64,000 nt of DNA from Pycnopodia helianthoides (GCA_032158295.1 CM063251.1:11137016-11201015); one strand, 5' to 3'. Positions 11,155 to 24,169 are shown, numbered from the stretch's first letter. Translations and numbers: made by a program. The notes: generated by a model from the sequence alone, not told the origin.

Positions 11155-12759
11155 CTTTTGAAGTTTGTTGGTCCTCTAGTTGATGTCAAATGGCAAGAAC
11201 TTCTCATCTGCATCAAACAGTACCAGCTCCTGGTCAGTCACGGTCATTGAATCTCACTCCTTAAGAAAAACGATCTAGGGGTCATCATCGCTTCAGGGTG
11301 TAGATAGAGAATCAAGCTGGAAAATGAAAATTAACAAGTTAGGAATTACTGTGAGACTTTAACAAGTAGTCACCCATCACCTAACAAACTGGAAATGAAG
11401 AAGTTTGTACTTACAAGGAAGGAAACACAACTTAAAGAAAACAATGGCAAAGCTCTTATTGGGAATAGGTTTCTTATACCTTTTGAAGTTTGTTGGTCCT
11501 CTTTAGTTGAAGTTTGTTGGTCCTCTTTAGTTGAAGTTTGTTGGTCCTCTTTAGTTGATGTCAAATGGTAAGAACTTCTCATCTGCATCAACAGTACCAG
11601 CTTCTTGTCAGTCATGGTCATTGAATCTCACTCCTTAAGAAGAAATGATCTAGGGGTCATCATTGCTTCAGGGTGTAGATAGAGAATCAAGCTGGAAAGA
11701 TGAAAATTAACAAGTTTAGTATTATTGTTGAGAATTTAACAAGTAGTCACCCTTCACCTAACAAACTGCAAATGAAGAAGTTTGTACTTACAAGGAAACA
11801 CAACTTTAAAAAAACAATGGCAAAGCTCTCTTTGGGAATAGGTTTCTTATACCTTTTGAAGTTTGTTGGTCCTCTTTAGTTGAAGTTTGTTGGTCCTCTT
11901 TAGTTGATGTCAAATGGCAAGAACTTCTCATCTGCATCAACAGTACCAGCTCCTTGTCAGTCATGGTCATTGAATATCACTCCTTAAGAAGAAACGATCT
12001 AGAGGTCATCATCGCTACAGGGTGTAGATAGAGAATCAAGCTGGAAAGATGAAAATTTACAAGTTTAGTATTATTGTTGAGAATTTAACAAGTAGTCACC
12101 CTTCACCTAACAAACAAAAAATGAAGAAGTTTGTACTTACAAGCGAACCAAACTTTTCAAGAAACAATGGCAAAGCTCTCTTTGGGAAAAGGTTTTGTAT
12201 ACCTTTTGAAGTTTGTTGGTCCTCTTTAGTTGAAGTTTGTTGGTCCTCTTTAGTTGATGTCAAATGGTACGAACTTCTCATCTGCATCAACAGTACCAGC
12301 TCCTTGTCAGTCATGGTCATTGAATCTCACTCCTTAAGAAGAAACGATCTAGGGGTCATCATCGTTTCAGGGTGTAGATAGAGAATCAAGCTGGAAAATG
12401 AAAATTAACAAGTTTAGTATTTGTTAGGTGCAGGGTGACTACTTGTTAAAACAAGTAGTCACCCTTCACCTAACAAACTGGAAATGAAGAACGTTGTACT
12501 TACAAGGAAACACAACTTAAACAAAACTTAACAATGGCAAAGCTCTCTTTGGGAATAGGTTTTTTTTATACCTTTTGAAGTTTGTTGGTCCTCTTTAGTT
12601 GAAGTTTGTTGGTCCTCTTTAGTGGATGTCAAATGGCAAGAACTTCTCATCGGCATCAACAGTACCAGCTCCTTGTCAGTCATGGTCATTGAATCTCACT
12701 CCTTGTGAAAAAACGATCTAGGGGTCATCATCGCTTCAGGGTGTAGATAGGAACTCAAG
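11155..12759 (-). repeat. Tandem array of five exon-like cassettes (E1-E5)
   Basis: Five copies repeat every ~350 bp. On the minus strand each is bounded by tttccag| and CAAAAG|gtata: 11316-11155, 11691-11480, 12040-11853, 12390-12203 and 12759-12572. Each contains an ATG context (ATGACC(A/G)TGACTGAC) and one to three copies of a 24-base unit (read STKEDQQT in the ATG frame of E2-E5), so length changes by whole codons. All three frames contain stops before the ATG, so a fully coding internal exon is excluded. It may be non-coding or 5' UTR exons, or a plain satellite. No gene product is recognised. Confidence 0.6.
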
Positions 12760-13006
12760 CTGGAAAGATGAAAAATAACAAGTTTGGAATTATTGTTGAG
12801 ATTTTAACAAGTAGTCATCATTCACCTAACCAACTGGTCAGTGGTGTCCATGATGATGGTGGGGGGGGGGGGGTGTAATCATAACGACTAATTGCTGGTT
12901 CCTGAAACTTACCTCCAATTTACAAGGTCCCCAGTAACACTGCTTCTTGATTGGCTTTCACCTTGATGGGATACACTGACAAAACTGTTATTAAGATGTA
13001 ATTCCA

Positions 13007-13220
13007 AAGGCCATGTCACACAGGGCAGTTTGTACAGGCAACTTGGAGGCAACCAACTGCACTGCATGCACAAGGAACACTTAGGCAGCACTAGCAGCAT
13101 TCTTCTATCTGTAATTAACTTTCCCCAAGAAAAATGAGAATGCTGAAATATGAATGAGTTTTCTTATCGGAGATTGCCTGGAACTGGTTGCCTGTAAATT
13201 GCCCTGTGTGACATGGCCTT
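13007..13220. mobile_element. MITE with ~21-bp terminal inverted repeats
   Basis: The left end aaggccatgtcacacagggc is exactly inverted at the right end (gccctgtgtgacatggcctt). The terminal homology extends inward (gttgcctgtaaattgcc against cagtttgtacaggcaac). It creates a chance minus-strand ORF at 12909-13100. Confidence 0.8.
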
Positions 13221-13419
13221 AAAGATTATTCAGTGGATTTTAAAAAGCAACTTTTGAACTCACCTCTTTCCTGGAATACAGTAAAAATTTACCTCTGGAA
13301 TTTACAATTGGAGAACAGCAAAAAGAAACAAAACAATTAAATCATTTTTCCTTTTTTTATATGAATCCCCCCCCCAAAACCCACACCATTGGTATAAAAT
13401 TAAGCATTTCTTCTGCATT

Positions 13420-15190
13420 GTGTTCATTCACCTTGAAGAGAAACACAAAAGGCAATTTTCATTATCTAAAATTATCTCCTAAAACAAAAAAGTTAATACT
13501 TTAAAAAAGTTTGGGATCAGACAACCATAGGAAAAATTATAGTTATTCAACTTGTAATCTGAAGTCTAAATATTCACACAGTGGCAAATGTAATTCGTAC
13601 ACCAACAAAATTACAGGTTGTATGGATGGCCATCCATACACTTCCCTAAACACAAAAGGTATGTAGGCCTACAATTAGTCTTTCCATTGTTATTTACACT
13701 AATGGATTTACAGCCATATTTTTTTCCTAAAAGGGAGTAAAAATACAGGTTTATGGATTTACATCACACATCTTTCTGGCTCTATCAATGGAAAAATGTA
13801 TTCAAACATTTATGGAATTGATAAAATAAAAGAAGATGATTACTCAACCTTATTTGCCTACATAAATGCAATATTTGCACACAGTGTTCCTATTATACAT
13901 GTACCTTGAAGGGAACAAGAAGTTACAGGCTGCATGAATTTTAAATTATAATTGCTACATATACCAAGTAGTAAGTACACTCGAAATAAATTAACAGAAC
14001 ATTATGCTTTCATCAAGTATTAGACCCTAATACAGAAAAAACTGGTTGAACCTTTCTTTTGATTATTGACATGTACCTTGATGGGGAACAGAAAGTTACA
14101 GGCTGCATGGATTTTAATTCATAGATGTTATTAAAAAGTTATTTAATTATTACCCACACAAATATTGTGATATGACAATCAGTAAAAATTGCCAATGCTA
14201 GAGAAAATACTGCTTTCCCAAAGTTAATCCCTAATAGAGAAAAAACTTGTATCACAGTGAACTTCCTTCAACATTCTGATCACTGTACCTCAATGATAAA
14301 AAATACGGGCAGTATGGATTTTAATTTATAGTTGTCACCTCAACCTAAAATTAATGGTTAGTACACAAAGAATAGTAAAAAATATCACGGTAAGTAAAAA
14401 TTGACAATGCCACAGAGACAAACGTTTTCTCCAAACTAGGCCTTAATAACACAGAAAAAGTCAAACTTGTGTCACTTCCTTCAACATACTGTCGCTACAC
14501 CTCACACTGAAGAAAATACAAGCTGCATGGGTTTTAACTTGAATGGTTAGTACACAAGCAATGATAGGAATATAAAAAAAGTACAGATTGCTGATGCTCG
14601 ATAAAATAATGATGTCCCTAAGTTAAGCCCTAATACAGAAAGCATTGGGGTCACATTGAAATTTCCTCAGAGCACTATGTACCTTGAAGGGGAAAAATGC
14701 AAAGTTTTATGGATTTCAATTCATATTTACACCTACAACCTAAATGGTTAGTACAAGACAAAAGAAATGCCTGTGCATTCACTTACAAATGGCATGTCAA
14801 TATAATTTGACATTTCACAAAAAATGTTTGGTTTAATTTGAAATGTTATTTGTTTCACAGCCAGAAAAAAGTGTCCCTTGATAGGTAAGCAACACAAATG
14901 TCAAAACTAAAAATTCACAGGTTGTGAATTGTACCTTGAAGGGGAAAAATGCAAAGTTTGATGGATTTCAATTCATATTTACACCTACAACCTAAATGGT
15001 TAGTACACTACAAAAGAACTGCCTGTGCATTCACTTACAAATGGCATGTCAATATAATTTGACATTTCACAAAAATGTTTTGGTTTAATTTGAAATGTTA
15101 TTTGTTTCACAGTCAGAAAAAAAGTGTTCCTTGATAGGTAAGCAACACAAATGTCAAAATTAAAAATTCACAGGTTGTGAATTGGCATCC
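13420..15190 (-). repeat. Diverged ~200-250 bp tandem units, including one recent duplication
   Basis: Units carry tgtaccttgaaggggaa, aggctgcatggattttaatt and aatggttagtacac near 13430, 13905, 14070, 14285, 14500, 14679 and 14930. The last two (14679-14929 and 14930-15184) are nearly identical with a period of about 251 bp. Read on the minus strand several units have AAG|gta or GAG|gta donor-like ends and a tttag acceptor-like start. No open frame runs through them. Confidence 0.6.
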
Positions 15191-15559
15191 ATAATGAGAT
15201 AACCATAACCCTAATATTTATAAAATAACAAAAAAGCAGTAAATGGAAAAGATCAAAAGGGCTATTATCCATTATTTACATCTACAATTGGAAATGTTTA
15301 AACACAAGTGTAAAATTATAATTTCTATGAAATAACTGTGTCGAGGGAAGTTATCTCTTTGGGGAAAAAAAGAGTCTGTTATGTAAGCTATGGAAAAGAA
15401 AACATTGGTGTGCATAAGTTCAATACAATGACAAAATAGCCGGTAGTATCAGTGACAGAAAAATGGGCAAAACACAGCCCTATTTAAACCTGTCCTTCCA
15501 AAAATAAAGGCCTACTATAGACAAAAATGAAAAAATTATACAGTGGTTTTTATTAAATA

Positions 15560-17837
15560 GTTGCCCAGTCACTGAAGATTCTCCGCCACACCAGCAGTTC
15601 AAACTCTTTGGTCAGTCATGGTCCACAAAGTTCACTCCTTCACATACCTCAGGGCCATCATCACTTTCAGTTTAAGGTGTAGTTTCAAGCTGTGAAAATA
15701 TTAAACCAAAAGTTGAGATCATTTGAGAGAATTCTTAATTTCTTTAGAATTTACAAAATTATTCTCTTCATAAGAAGCGTAACTAAACATTTTCCAGTGG
15801 AGGGGGGGGGGGAGCAGGGGCAGTGACTTAAATATATTATATATATATATTTTTTTTGGGGGGGGGCTTTACTATGGGTGCATCTAAACATTCATTTGTG
15901 CATTTTTATTATTTGGGTAGAAACAGTGGGGGCAAGAGAGGATGTTCACCCCCTCCTTTCTGTTATACTCTTTCATTGCAGACATGCTCCAGAGTAATCA
16001 TAGTTTCAGGTTGTAGGAACAGTCTCAAGGTGGCAAAAGTTACGAGAAAATTTAAAGAGCATTAGTCCTATTTATTTAAATTTGCTGTCCCCCACATACA
16101 AAAAACTTGTTGTCAACCAACTTCAAATGATTGGTATGTGATTGAGGGAATACACAGGCACATAGAGTAAATTAAAATAAATTACATACCTTTTGAAACA
16201 GAAGATTCTTAGCAATATCAGCAGCACCAGCTCCTCAGTCACTCATCCCTCACTCCTCCTGTAGACAGCATGGTCAAGGGTAAAGGGTCAAGGGGTAGTC
16301 TCAAGCTAAAAAAAGAAAGTTAAAAAATCTACAGTAAAAGTAGTGGATCTATTTTTAACAGTCTGTTCTAAAACACCAACCCCAAATACTGGGTCTGAAC
16401 CTTCGAGCTCCGAGCAAGACTACCAAATAAAAAATACAGTCGATACATTTTTAACGATTACCTTGTAAAGTCTGAAAGTCATCTGAAGTTAGTGTCCAAC
16501 AGTATAAAAGTTCCAGCAACTTCCGCAGTACTAGCTCCTTGGTCATTCATCGTTAGAAGAACTTCACTCCTTATTCAGACACACTCAAAGAGGAAGGGGT
16601 AGCCTGAAAAAGAAAGGATTCCTAAAAATATATTTTTATGAATATTGAGTATAAAATGATTTCAAACAGACACTCAATCAGACAAAGAAGTTTTTTTGTT
16701 AAAATTAATTACCATTTGAAATGTTTCATCTGAAGTGGGTATCTAACATTAGATGTTTCTCTTGAACATTAGATGCACCAGCTTCTTGGTCAGTCATGGT
16801 CCGTGAGCCTAACTCCATGTGTAGATGTTCTCAAGGATGACCGAAAAGCCTCAAGCTGAGGAAAAAAGCTCACAAAATCTATTTGTATGAGTATTGAGAA
16901 TAAAATCATTTCAAACAGCCACTCTCAATCAGACAATGAAGTTTTTTGTTAAATTCATTACCATATGAGATGTTTCATCTGAAGTAGGTGTCCAACAGTA
17001 GATGTTTCTCTTCAACATCAGATGTACCAGCTCTTTGTTCAGTCATGGACAATGAACCTCACTCCATGGAATTGTGGAGACATGCTCAACGGTGATCACT
17101 TCTTGGTGTAGAGATAATTTAATTCTGGAAAAAGACATGCAATTTTGATTTTTAGATCATTTGGATTAACTCCTAAAAGTGCCAGTTTTCAGTTGCAAAA
17201 CCTAAATGGTTGGTGTGCATCTGACAGTGATTTCATCCGAAAAAAAGCAAAACCTTTTTAAAACCTTAACTCCCAAAGAAATACATGTGTGATAACAATG
17301 GACGTGCAAAATAAGAAAATTCTTAATTTCTTTAGAACTGACAAAATAAGCCTCTTCCTCAGAGAAGTGACCATACATGTTTATACAGAAGGGTGTGGGG
17401 GGCGATGAGGGGAAGGGAAAGTTTGGACATGAAATATTGTTTTTTGTTTAAGAGGGGGGAGCTGATGCATAGGTGTATCAACCACTCATTTTTGCATTGT
17501 TATGATCTCGTTTGGTTGGGGGGAACAAGGGGGGATTAGTTCGGAGAGGGATCAAACCCCCTCCCTGTTTTACTCTTTTATTGCAGACATGCTCCAGAGT
17601 AATCATAATTGTAGGTCGTAGGAATAGTTTCAAGAGTGGAAAAAAGACCACATTATTTAGGAGCATTTAGGGAAAGATTTGTTCATTTACCATATGAAGC
17701 ATGCCAATCATCTGAAGGGTGTGTCCAACAGTAGATGTTTCTCTTCAACATCAGATGCACCAGCTTCTTGGTCAGTCATGGTCCATGAGCCTCACTCCTT
17801 GTGCAGACATTCTCAAGAATGACCGGATAACCTCAAG
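15560..17837 (-). repeat. Diverged exon-like cassettes continuing the array (E6-E13)
   Basis: Copies on the minus strand with preserved splice-like borders lie at 16305-16190, 16603-16462, 16855-16713, 17124-16962 and 17837-17691. One at about 15689-15560 has a clear acceptor only. Partial copies near 15980-16035 and 17585-17635 lack the AG. Four copies (16462, 16713, 16962 and 17691) have a 23-codon ORF starting MTDQE, MTEQR or MNDQG and ending FR-stop. Interspersed G-rich dispersed repeats (15780-15960, 17360-17570) resemble 30970-31180. Confidence 0.55.
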
Positions 17838-17939
17838 CTGAGGAAAAAAGCTCAAATAATCTATTTGTATGAGTATTGAGAATAAAATGATTTAAAAAGT
17901 CAATCATATTTTCCTAATAACCTCTTCGAAAATATTTCT

Positions 17940-19975
17940 ATAACCTTATTTAATTTTCCAAGTTCACAATGACATCTTGGAAATCTTCTGCTTACACACC
18001 TAAAACTACCAAAATAAGACATCTCATACTTTGTTTATTCCAAGTTCGCAATGACATCTTGTAACTAATTACTATAACCTAATCTAATTTTCCAAGTTCG
18101 CAGTGACATTTTGGAAATCTTCTGTTTACACACCTAAACTACCAAAATAAGACCTCTCATACTTTGTTTATTCCAAGTTCGCAATGACATCTTGGAAATC
18201 TTTGGTTTACACACTTAAAACTGCCCAAATAAGACATCCCTCATTTTGTTTATTCCAAGTTCGCGATGACATCTTGGAACTAATTTCTATAACCTAATCT
18301 AATTTTCCAAGTTCACAATGACATCTTGGAAATCTTCTGTTTACACACCTAAAACTACCCAAATAAGACATCTCATACTTTGTTTATTCCAAGTTCGCAA
18401 TGACATCTTGGAAATACACATCTAAAACTACCCAAATAAGACATCCCCCATTTTAATTATTCCAAGTTTGCAATGACATCTTGGAACTCATTCTATAACC
18501 TCATCTGATTTTCCAAGTTCGTAATGACATCTTGGAAATCTTCTGTTTACACACCTAAAACTACCCAAATAAAACATCCCTCATTTTGTTTATTCCAAGT
18601 TCGCAATGACATCTTGAAAATTATTTCTAGAACCTGATCTAATTTTCCAAGTTCGCAATGACATCTTGAAAATTTTCTGTTTACACACCAAAAACTACCC
18701 AAATAAAACATCCCTCATTTTGTTTATTCCAAGTTCGCAAAGACATCTTGGAAAATTATTTCTAGAACCTGATCTAATTTTCCAAGTTCGCAATGACATC
18801 TTGAAAATTTTCTGTTTACACACCTAAAACTGCCCAAATAAGACATCCCCAATTTTGATTATTCCAAGTTCGCATGGACATCTTGGAACTAATTTCTATA
18901 ACCTCATTTATTTCCAAGTTCCCAATGACATCTTGGAAATTTTCTTTTTACACACCTAAAACTAACCAAATAAGACATCCCCCATTTTGTTTATTCCAAG
19001 TTCGCAATGACATCTTGGAAATTATTTCTAGAACCTGATCTAATTTTCCAAGGTCGCAATGACATCTTGGAAATCTTCTGTTTACACACCTAAAACTAAC
19101 CAAATAAGACATCCCTCATTTTATTTATTCCAAGTTCGCAATGACATCTTGGAAATTATTTCTAGAACCTGATCTAATTTTCCAAGTTCGCAATGACATC
19201 TTGGAAATCTTCTGTTTACACACCTAAAACTAACCAGATAAGACATCCCTCATTTTCTTTATTCCAAGTTCCCAATGACCTCTTGGAACTAATTTCTATA
19301 ACCTAATCTTTTTTTTCCAAGTTCGCAATGACATCTTGGAACTAATTTCTATAACTAAATCTTATTTTCCAAGTTCGCAATGACATCTTGGAACTAATTT
19401 CTATAACCTTATTTTATTTTCCAAGTTCGCAATGACATCTTGGAATTAATTTTTATAACCTCATCTAATTTTCCAAGTTCGCAATGACATCTTGGAAATT
19501 TTCTGTTTACACACCTAAAACTAACCAAATAAGACATCCCCATTTTGTTTATTCCAAGTTCGCAATGACATCTTGGAAATTATTTCTATAACCTCATCTA
19601 ATTTTCCAAGTTCACAATGACATCTTGGAAATCTTCTGTTAACACACCTAAAACTACCCAAATAAGACATCTCATACTTTGTTTATTCCAAGTTCGCAAT
19701 GACATCTTGGAAATACACATCTAAAACTACCCAAATAAGACATCCCCCATTTTAATTATTCCAAGTTTGCAATGACATCTTGGAAATCTTCTGTTTACAC
19801 ACCTAAAACTACCCAAATAAGACATCCCCATTTTGTTTATTCCAAGTTCGCAATGACATCTTGGAAATTATTCCTATAACCTAATTTTATTTTCCAAGTT
19901 CGCAATGACATCTTGGAACTAGTTTCTATAACCTAACCTTATTTTCCAAGTTCGCAATGACATCTTGGAAATCCA
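17940..19975. repeat. Hairpin satellite, ~31 copies, alternating short and long units
   Basis: Each copy has TTCCAAG, a 13-base spacer (ttcgcaatgacat) and CTTGGAA, a 7-bp inverted repeat. Spacing mostly alternates between about 52 bp (link with taatttctataacct) and about 83 bp (link with cttctgtttacacacc and aaataagacatcc), giving a higher-order unit of about 135 bp. A run of short units is at 19261-19500. Confidence 0.9.
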
Positions 19976-21699
19976 TTTCTGAAGTTAACCCTTCTCTCCC
20001 TCTTGAACATTTTGGGGCTGTCGCAATCGCTGAGGCGCTGCATGCTCATCTGATATTTATACATTCACTCTCATCTCTTTATCACACTCCAAGTTAATCA
20101 TACCTACTCATAAAACATCTAACTTCAGACACCTTTCTTCAACTTACAACTTCCAATTTACACCGCTGTAAATTGAATAAAGTTTCAAGTAAAGCTATTC
20201 AATATGTTAGATGTTTATTTTTCAAGTAACCAAATTTACCAATTATGGTTACTTGGAAGACAATCCGCGACGTGACCGAATTCTTGATTTACGACATGCC
20301 GTGTCTTCAAGATCGAGATAGCAAATGATCGTCTTCAAGATTGTAACTAACCTACAAAAAAACCTCAAGCACACTCATCCTGCTTAGCTGCTTTATGCTA
20401 TTTGCATTGTGCGCATCGCATAGTCCCAAGAACCTCCTCTTCCCCCACATGACCCTCTATTGATGAAACCCTTTGAGCTAGTCAGAGTTTTGTAGTCTTG
20501 TAGACAAACAATATCCATCTTAGTAGTACATAACAACACGTAAACACTCAATCTTGATGCCAGTTGACAATCTTATCATTACTACCTTGAAGCCAATATC
20601 AAGTAGGCTGCATCAGAAATAAACAGTTAATTTACAAATAGCCTGAATATGACTCAAACTGAGACAAAAACCTTGAAGTTCAATCCCAAAAAGAAGTTTT
20701 TCCCCACATGAATTCTTCATTACAAATCAGAGGATTTCCTGTCTGTAATTCACAGATAAATCCTGACAATATGGGTATAAATCCTGTGAAGATATACCGA
20801 TCCAAGAAAGACGCCATGAGATTCACTTGACAACACAGAAAGGACCTATTATAAATCAGCGCGCAGCACTGAAGAGGGTTTACTCTCTGTAATTCACAGC
20901 TACATCCTGTGAATGATTACAACTGACGCAACTTACAACTTAATTTGGTACATGTACTTGCCATGCCTTGATAAAACACTGAGCAGCCTTATGGTTTGTT
21001 TGGCCTGTGGAAATCACAGTAAACTTTCAGACAGAGGCCTTGTGACATTATAAACTATCAAAGCCATCTATTGAATTCCGTAACTCTGTGATTAAAGCCT
21101 CAGAATGAGCTTTAGAATTCTATGGGCTTGAAAGAGTTACCACTGATTATGTTATACATGAAATTGTAAAGAAGCGGAACCCTGTCCAGCGTACCACTGT
21201 GTTTTGGTCCCGCCCATAACACCTGTTTTACAAAAGATAGTCTATTGTGCCTTTTGAATAATGATGATTTACCGCAAGACGTCAGACAAGACTGACATGA
21301 AGTGATTTTACTTTGCACTGCTGACTGTGTTGTGTGTATGCCAATAACCATGACAACTATCGACAACATCTTTAAAATAGAAAACGGGATGGGGGTGGGG
21401 GTGGGGGTGGGGTGGGGTGGATTGCTGAAATAGAAGAAGGGTCTGTGTATTTCACAATGCATAACTGAAATGGGGAAACAACAAGGTTTTGATGCTTGAT
21501 TTGTATTTCTTTCTGAAAAAAACTATTTTCTGTTAGCTCAGTGAAACTCTTGATTTTTGACTTTTCTGTAGAAGCTTTGTGACTATACACGTAGAGTGAT
21601 GACCCTGTATTTTAGTCAAACTTATGGGAAAACAGGGTTCTGAGATGGAGGCGGCGTTATTAAAGCATGGTCAGTTCTGTGCTGATTTAACAGTGTACA
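19976..21699. other. Non-coding stretch
   Basis: AT-rich unique-looking DNA. A (GGGGTG)n simple repeat is at about 21390-21420. No exon recognised. Confidence 0.5.
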
Positions 21700-22085
21700 T
21701 TAAAGACACTGGACACTATTGGTAATTGTCAAAGACCAGTCTTCTCACTTGGTGTATCTCAACATATGGATAAAATAACAAACCTGTAAAAACTTGAGCT
21801 CAATTGGTCGTCGAAGTTGCGAGATAACTATGAAAGAAAAAACACCCTTGTCACACGAAGTTGTGTGCTTTCAGATGGTTGATTTCGAGACCTCAAAATC
21901 TCATTCCGAGGTCTCGAAATCAAATTCGTGGAAAATTACTTCTTTCTCGAAAACTATGTCACTTCAGAGGGAGCCGTTTCTCACAATGTTTTATACTGTC
22001 AACCTCTCCCCATTACTCGTTACCAAGTAAGGTTTTTTGCTGATAATTATTTTGAGTAATTACCAATAGTGTCCACTGCCTTTAA
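21700..22085. mobile_element. TTAA-flanked MITE, family 2-like, with internal hairpin
   Basis: Ends are TTAAAGACACTGGACACTAT and the inverted accaatagtgtccactgcc + TTTAA. Inside, 21881-21921 is an inverted repeat gatttcgagacct...aggtctcgaaatc. It makes two chance ORFs. Confidence 0.82.
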
Positions 22086-23570
22086 GGTATGTATTTTTTG
22101 ACTTTAATGGACTTAGTGGTACAGTATTTGCCTTTCTCCAGTTAACCTCATTAATAGAAAATCAAGATAAATGACTTGTGTAACAGACTCCATATTTAGT
22201 GTGCCTCAGTATAGTAACGTTAGCATGGTTACATGAAATTTGGATACCATTTTATCCGTTTCCTGTTTTTCATTCACACGCGGTTTCAAAAAGGTAAATA
22301 ATTGCTGAAGTGCAAACTGAGAAATGAGAAATTTCGGACGACAAATGTTTTCCCTCCAAAAAACTTTCTGCTTAAAAAGAATTTGGCTCTGAAAAGAAAA
22401 GTATCAATGTTTTAAAACAAAGTTCTTACCTTCGTTGAAGTTTGGCATCTTTCACAACAACTTATAGAGGAATTTAAAGTCATAAAGACACTTTTTCGGT
22501 CCGAAATTGTTGCCTTTAGAAAGTGAAAAACACCGCATGTATCAACATGGACCTCTCCCGTTGAACTCTCGATGCCGACTGAAGACAACCCCGCGAAAGG
22601 AGGAAAACAGCAGCATGGCAAGGCCAGGCAAATCACACGGTGATGCGGTTTTTTGTGCACAATCAAATGTAAATCCTAGGATACATGAGAAAACTTATTC
22701 ATCCGCACGTCAGAATTTTTAGATTTTAGTACACTTAATAGAAGATTCCCGAAACAATCTTCCGTGTATTTACTTGTTTATTTAAGTTTTAACAGAAAAT
22801 CACAAAAAAATCTAAATTTTGAGGATTTGGTAAAAAAAAGTGCTAAAAATGACGGTCTACATTCAGTGGCAAGAAAGTTTGCTTTGTGTAGACTGGCCCG
22901 TTTGAACCGCCCATTGGCTGATAGAATGGCTCATTTAAATATTCGAGCAGACGATAAAATCCCCAAAGTAGTACATTTACTGAACCTGATCACGCCACAT
23001 AATTGATTGGCAGGTTTGAAACAAAAGAGCAACGGGTGCCACTCGTGTGCCACTCGTGTGCCACTCATGCGCCACTCGCGTGATGGGTGATGTAATAGAG
23101 GTGTCGGTGACTTGTACATACTGTGTATTGTGCATTTCGAATGATCGAATCACAGGCCTAGGCCAAGGCTGCTACAGACAGAGCGCACGCGCAGGAGAAA
23201 ACACCATCACATAGCTTGTGTGTACATTAAATACATTAGCTTTGTAAAGTGTGTAAACCATAGAGGGGGATGGGTGTGAAGAATGGTGGGGGGTAGGGGA
23301 TGTGATATTGTGCAATCTCGATGGCCGTTAATGTTAGAACCCGTCCATTTTAAAACATGGTTGTTCCTTCTCCAATAACTTAAGAGCACAACAGAAATTA
23401 AAAGTGTTTACGTTTGTGATAATAAGTATGAATGTGTGATAAATTCGTCTTCAAAGAAAAAAAGGGACAAATTAACAATGCAACGGTCATAGCGTCTGCA
23501 GTTAGGAGTTAACTATTTTGTGAGCACACTTGCGCAATTTCAAGGCTCTGATTACAGCGCCATGTAAAGC
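22086..23570. other. Non-coding or unassigned stretch
   Basis: A short direct repeat of (gtgccactcgt)n is at about 23036-23085. On the minus strand a good donor (GAAG|gtaagaac, near 22430) follows ATGCCAAACTTCAACG, which could be a small first exon, but no partner exon is identifiable. Otherwise I see nothing. Confidence 0.35.
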
Positions 23571-23574
23571 GTGT

Positions 23575-23872
23575 TAGGATGTATCCGAATTGGCGGCTAA
23601 CAGCTACGGCTGCGGCTACGGCTACGGCTAGATCACCGCGTCATCAATCATGCGTTGAAGTAGGCCTATAGGACGTCATTAACAACACCCTTGGCACAAT
23701 AGGATCCTCTTTCTATGGGATGACACGCTGTATCCGATTTGGCAGCTAAAGCTACGGCTACGACTGTTGCTAATGGTGCTGCTAGGGACATCCTATACTT
23801 CAACACTTGATGACGCGGTGATCCAGCAGTAGCCCTAGCCGCAGCCGCCAATTTGGACACGGCCTAAGGCGT
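23575..23872. mobile_element. Inverted-repeat MITE rich in GGCTAC motifs
   Basis: The left end gtatccgaattggcggct is inverted at the right end (agccgccaatttggacac). The interior has runs of ctacggctgcggctacggct and the converse. A shorter relative is at 62470-62592. Confidence 0.75.
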
Positions 23873-24169
23873 CACTCAGCATGTGAAGAGAAGGTACCAA
23901 TGTTGGTGGCGCTCTTTACTTATGACCACGTCCGCCCCACCTGCTGCAAAGTATCAAGCATCAGTCTCTGTACTCTGTTTGTCATCTGGGGCTTTTTTCC
24001 CAAACCTTGGCTTTGGCTCCACCTCCAGCTTCAGGCTTCGTTTGATGTTGGAATCACCATACAAAATGTACACTGCCCAAGCCGAGGTTTTGGAAGTATC
24101 TGACCGCTTTTCACCCATCACTAATGCACATAAACGACTGGCCTCCGACTGGCCTGCAAAGAAAACCGA

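Noticed and set aside
12909..13100. Minus-strand ORF ending at a perfect gtaagt donor
   Set aside because: Most of it is the inverted-repeat MITE at 13007-13220. It might be exonised, but nothing shows that it codes.
17940..19975. CRISPR-like array
   Set aside because: The spacers are themselves repeats of two kinds, the genome is animal, and no cas-like genes are present.
21794..22043. Overlapping plus-strand ORFs
   Set aside because: They lie wholly within the TTAA MITE at 21700-22085.
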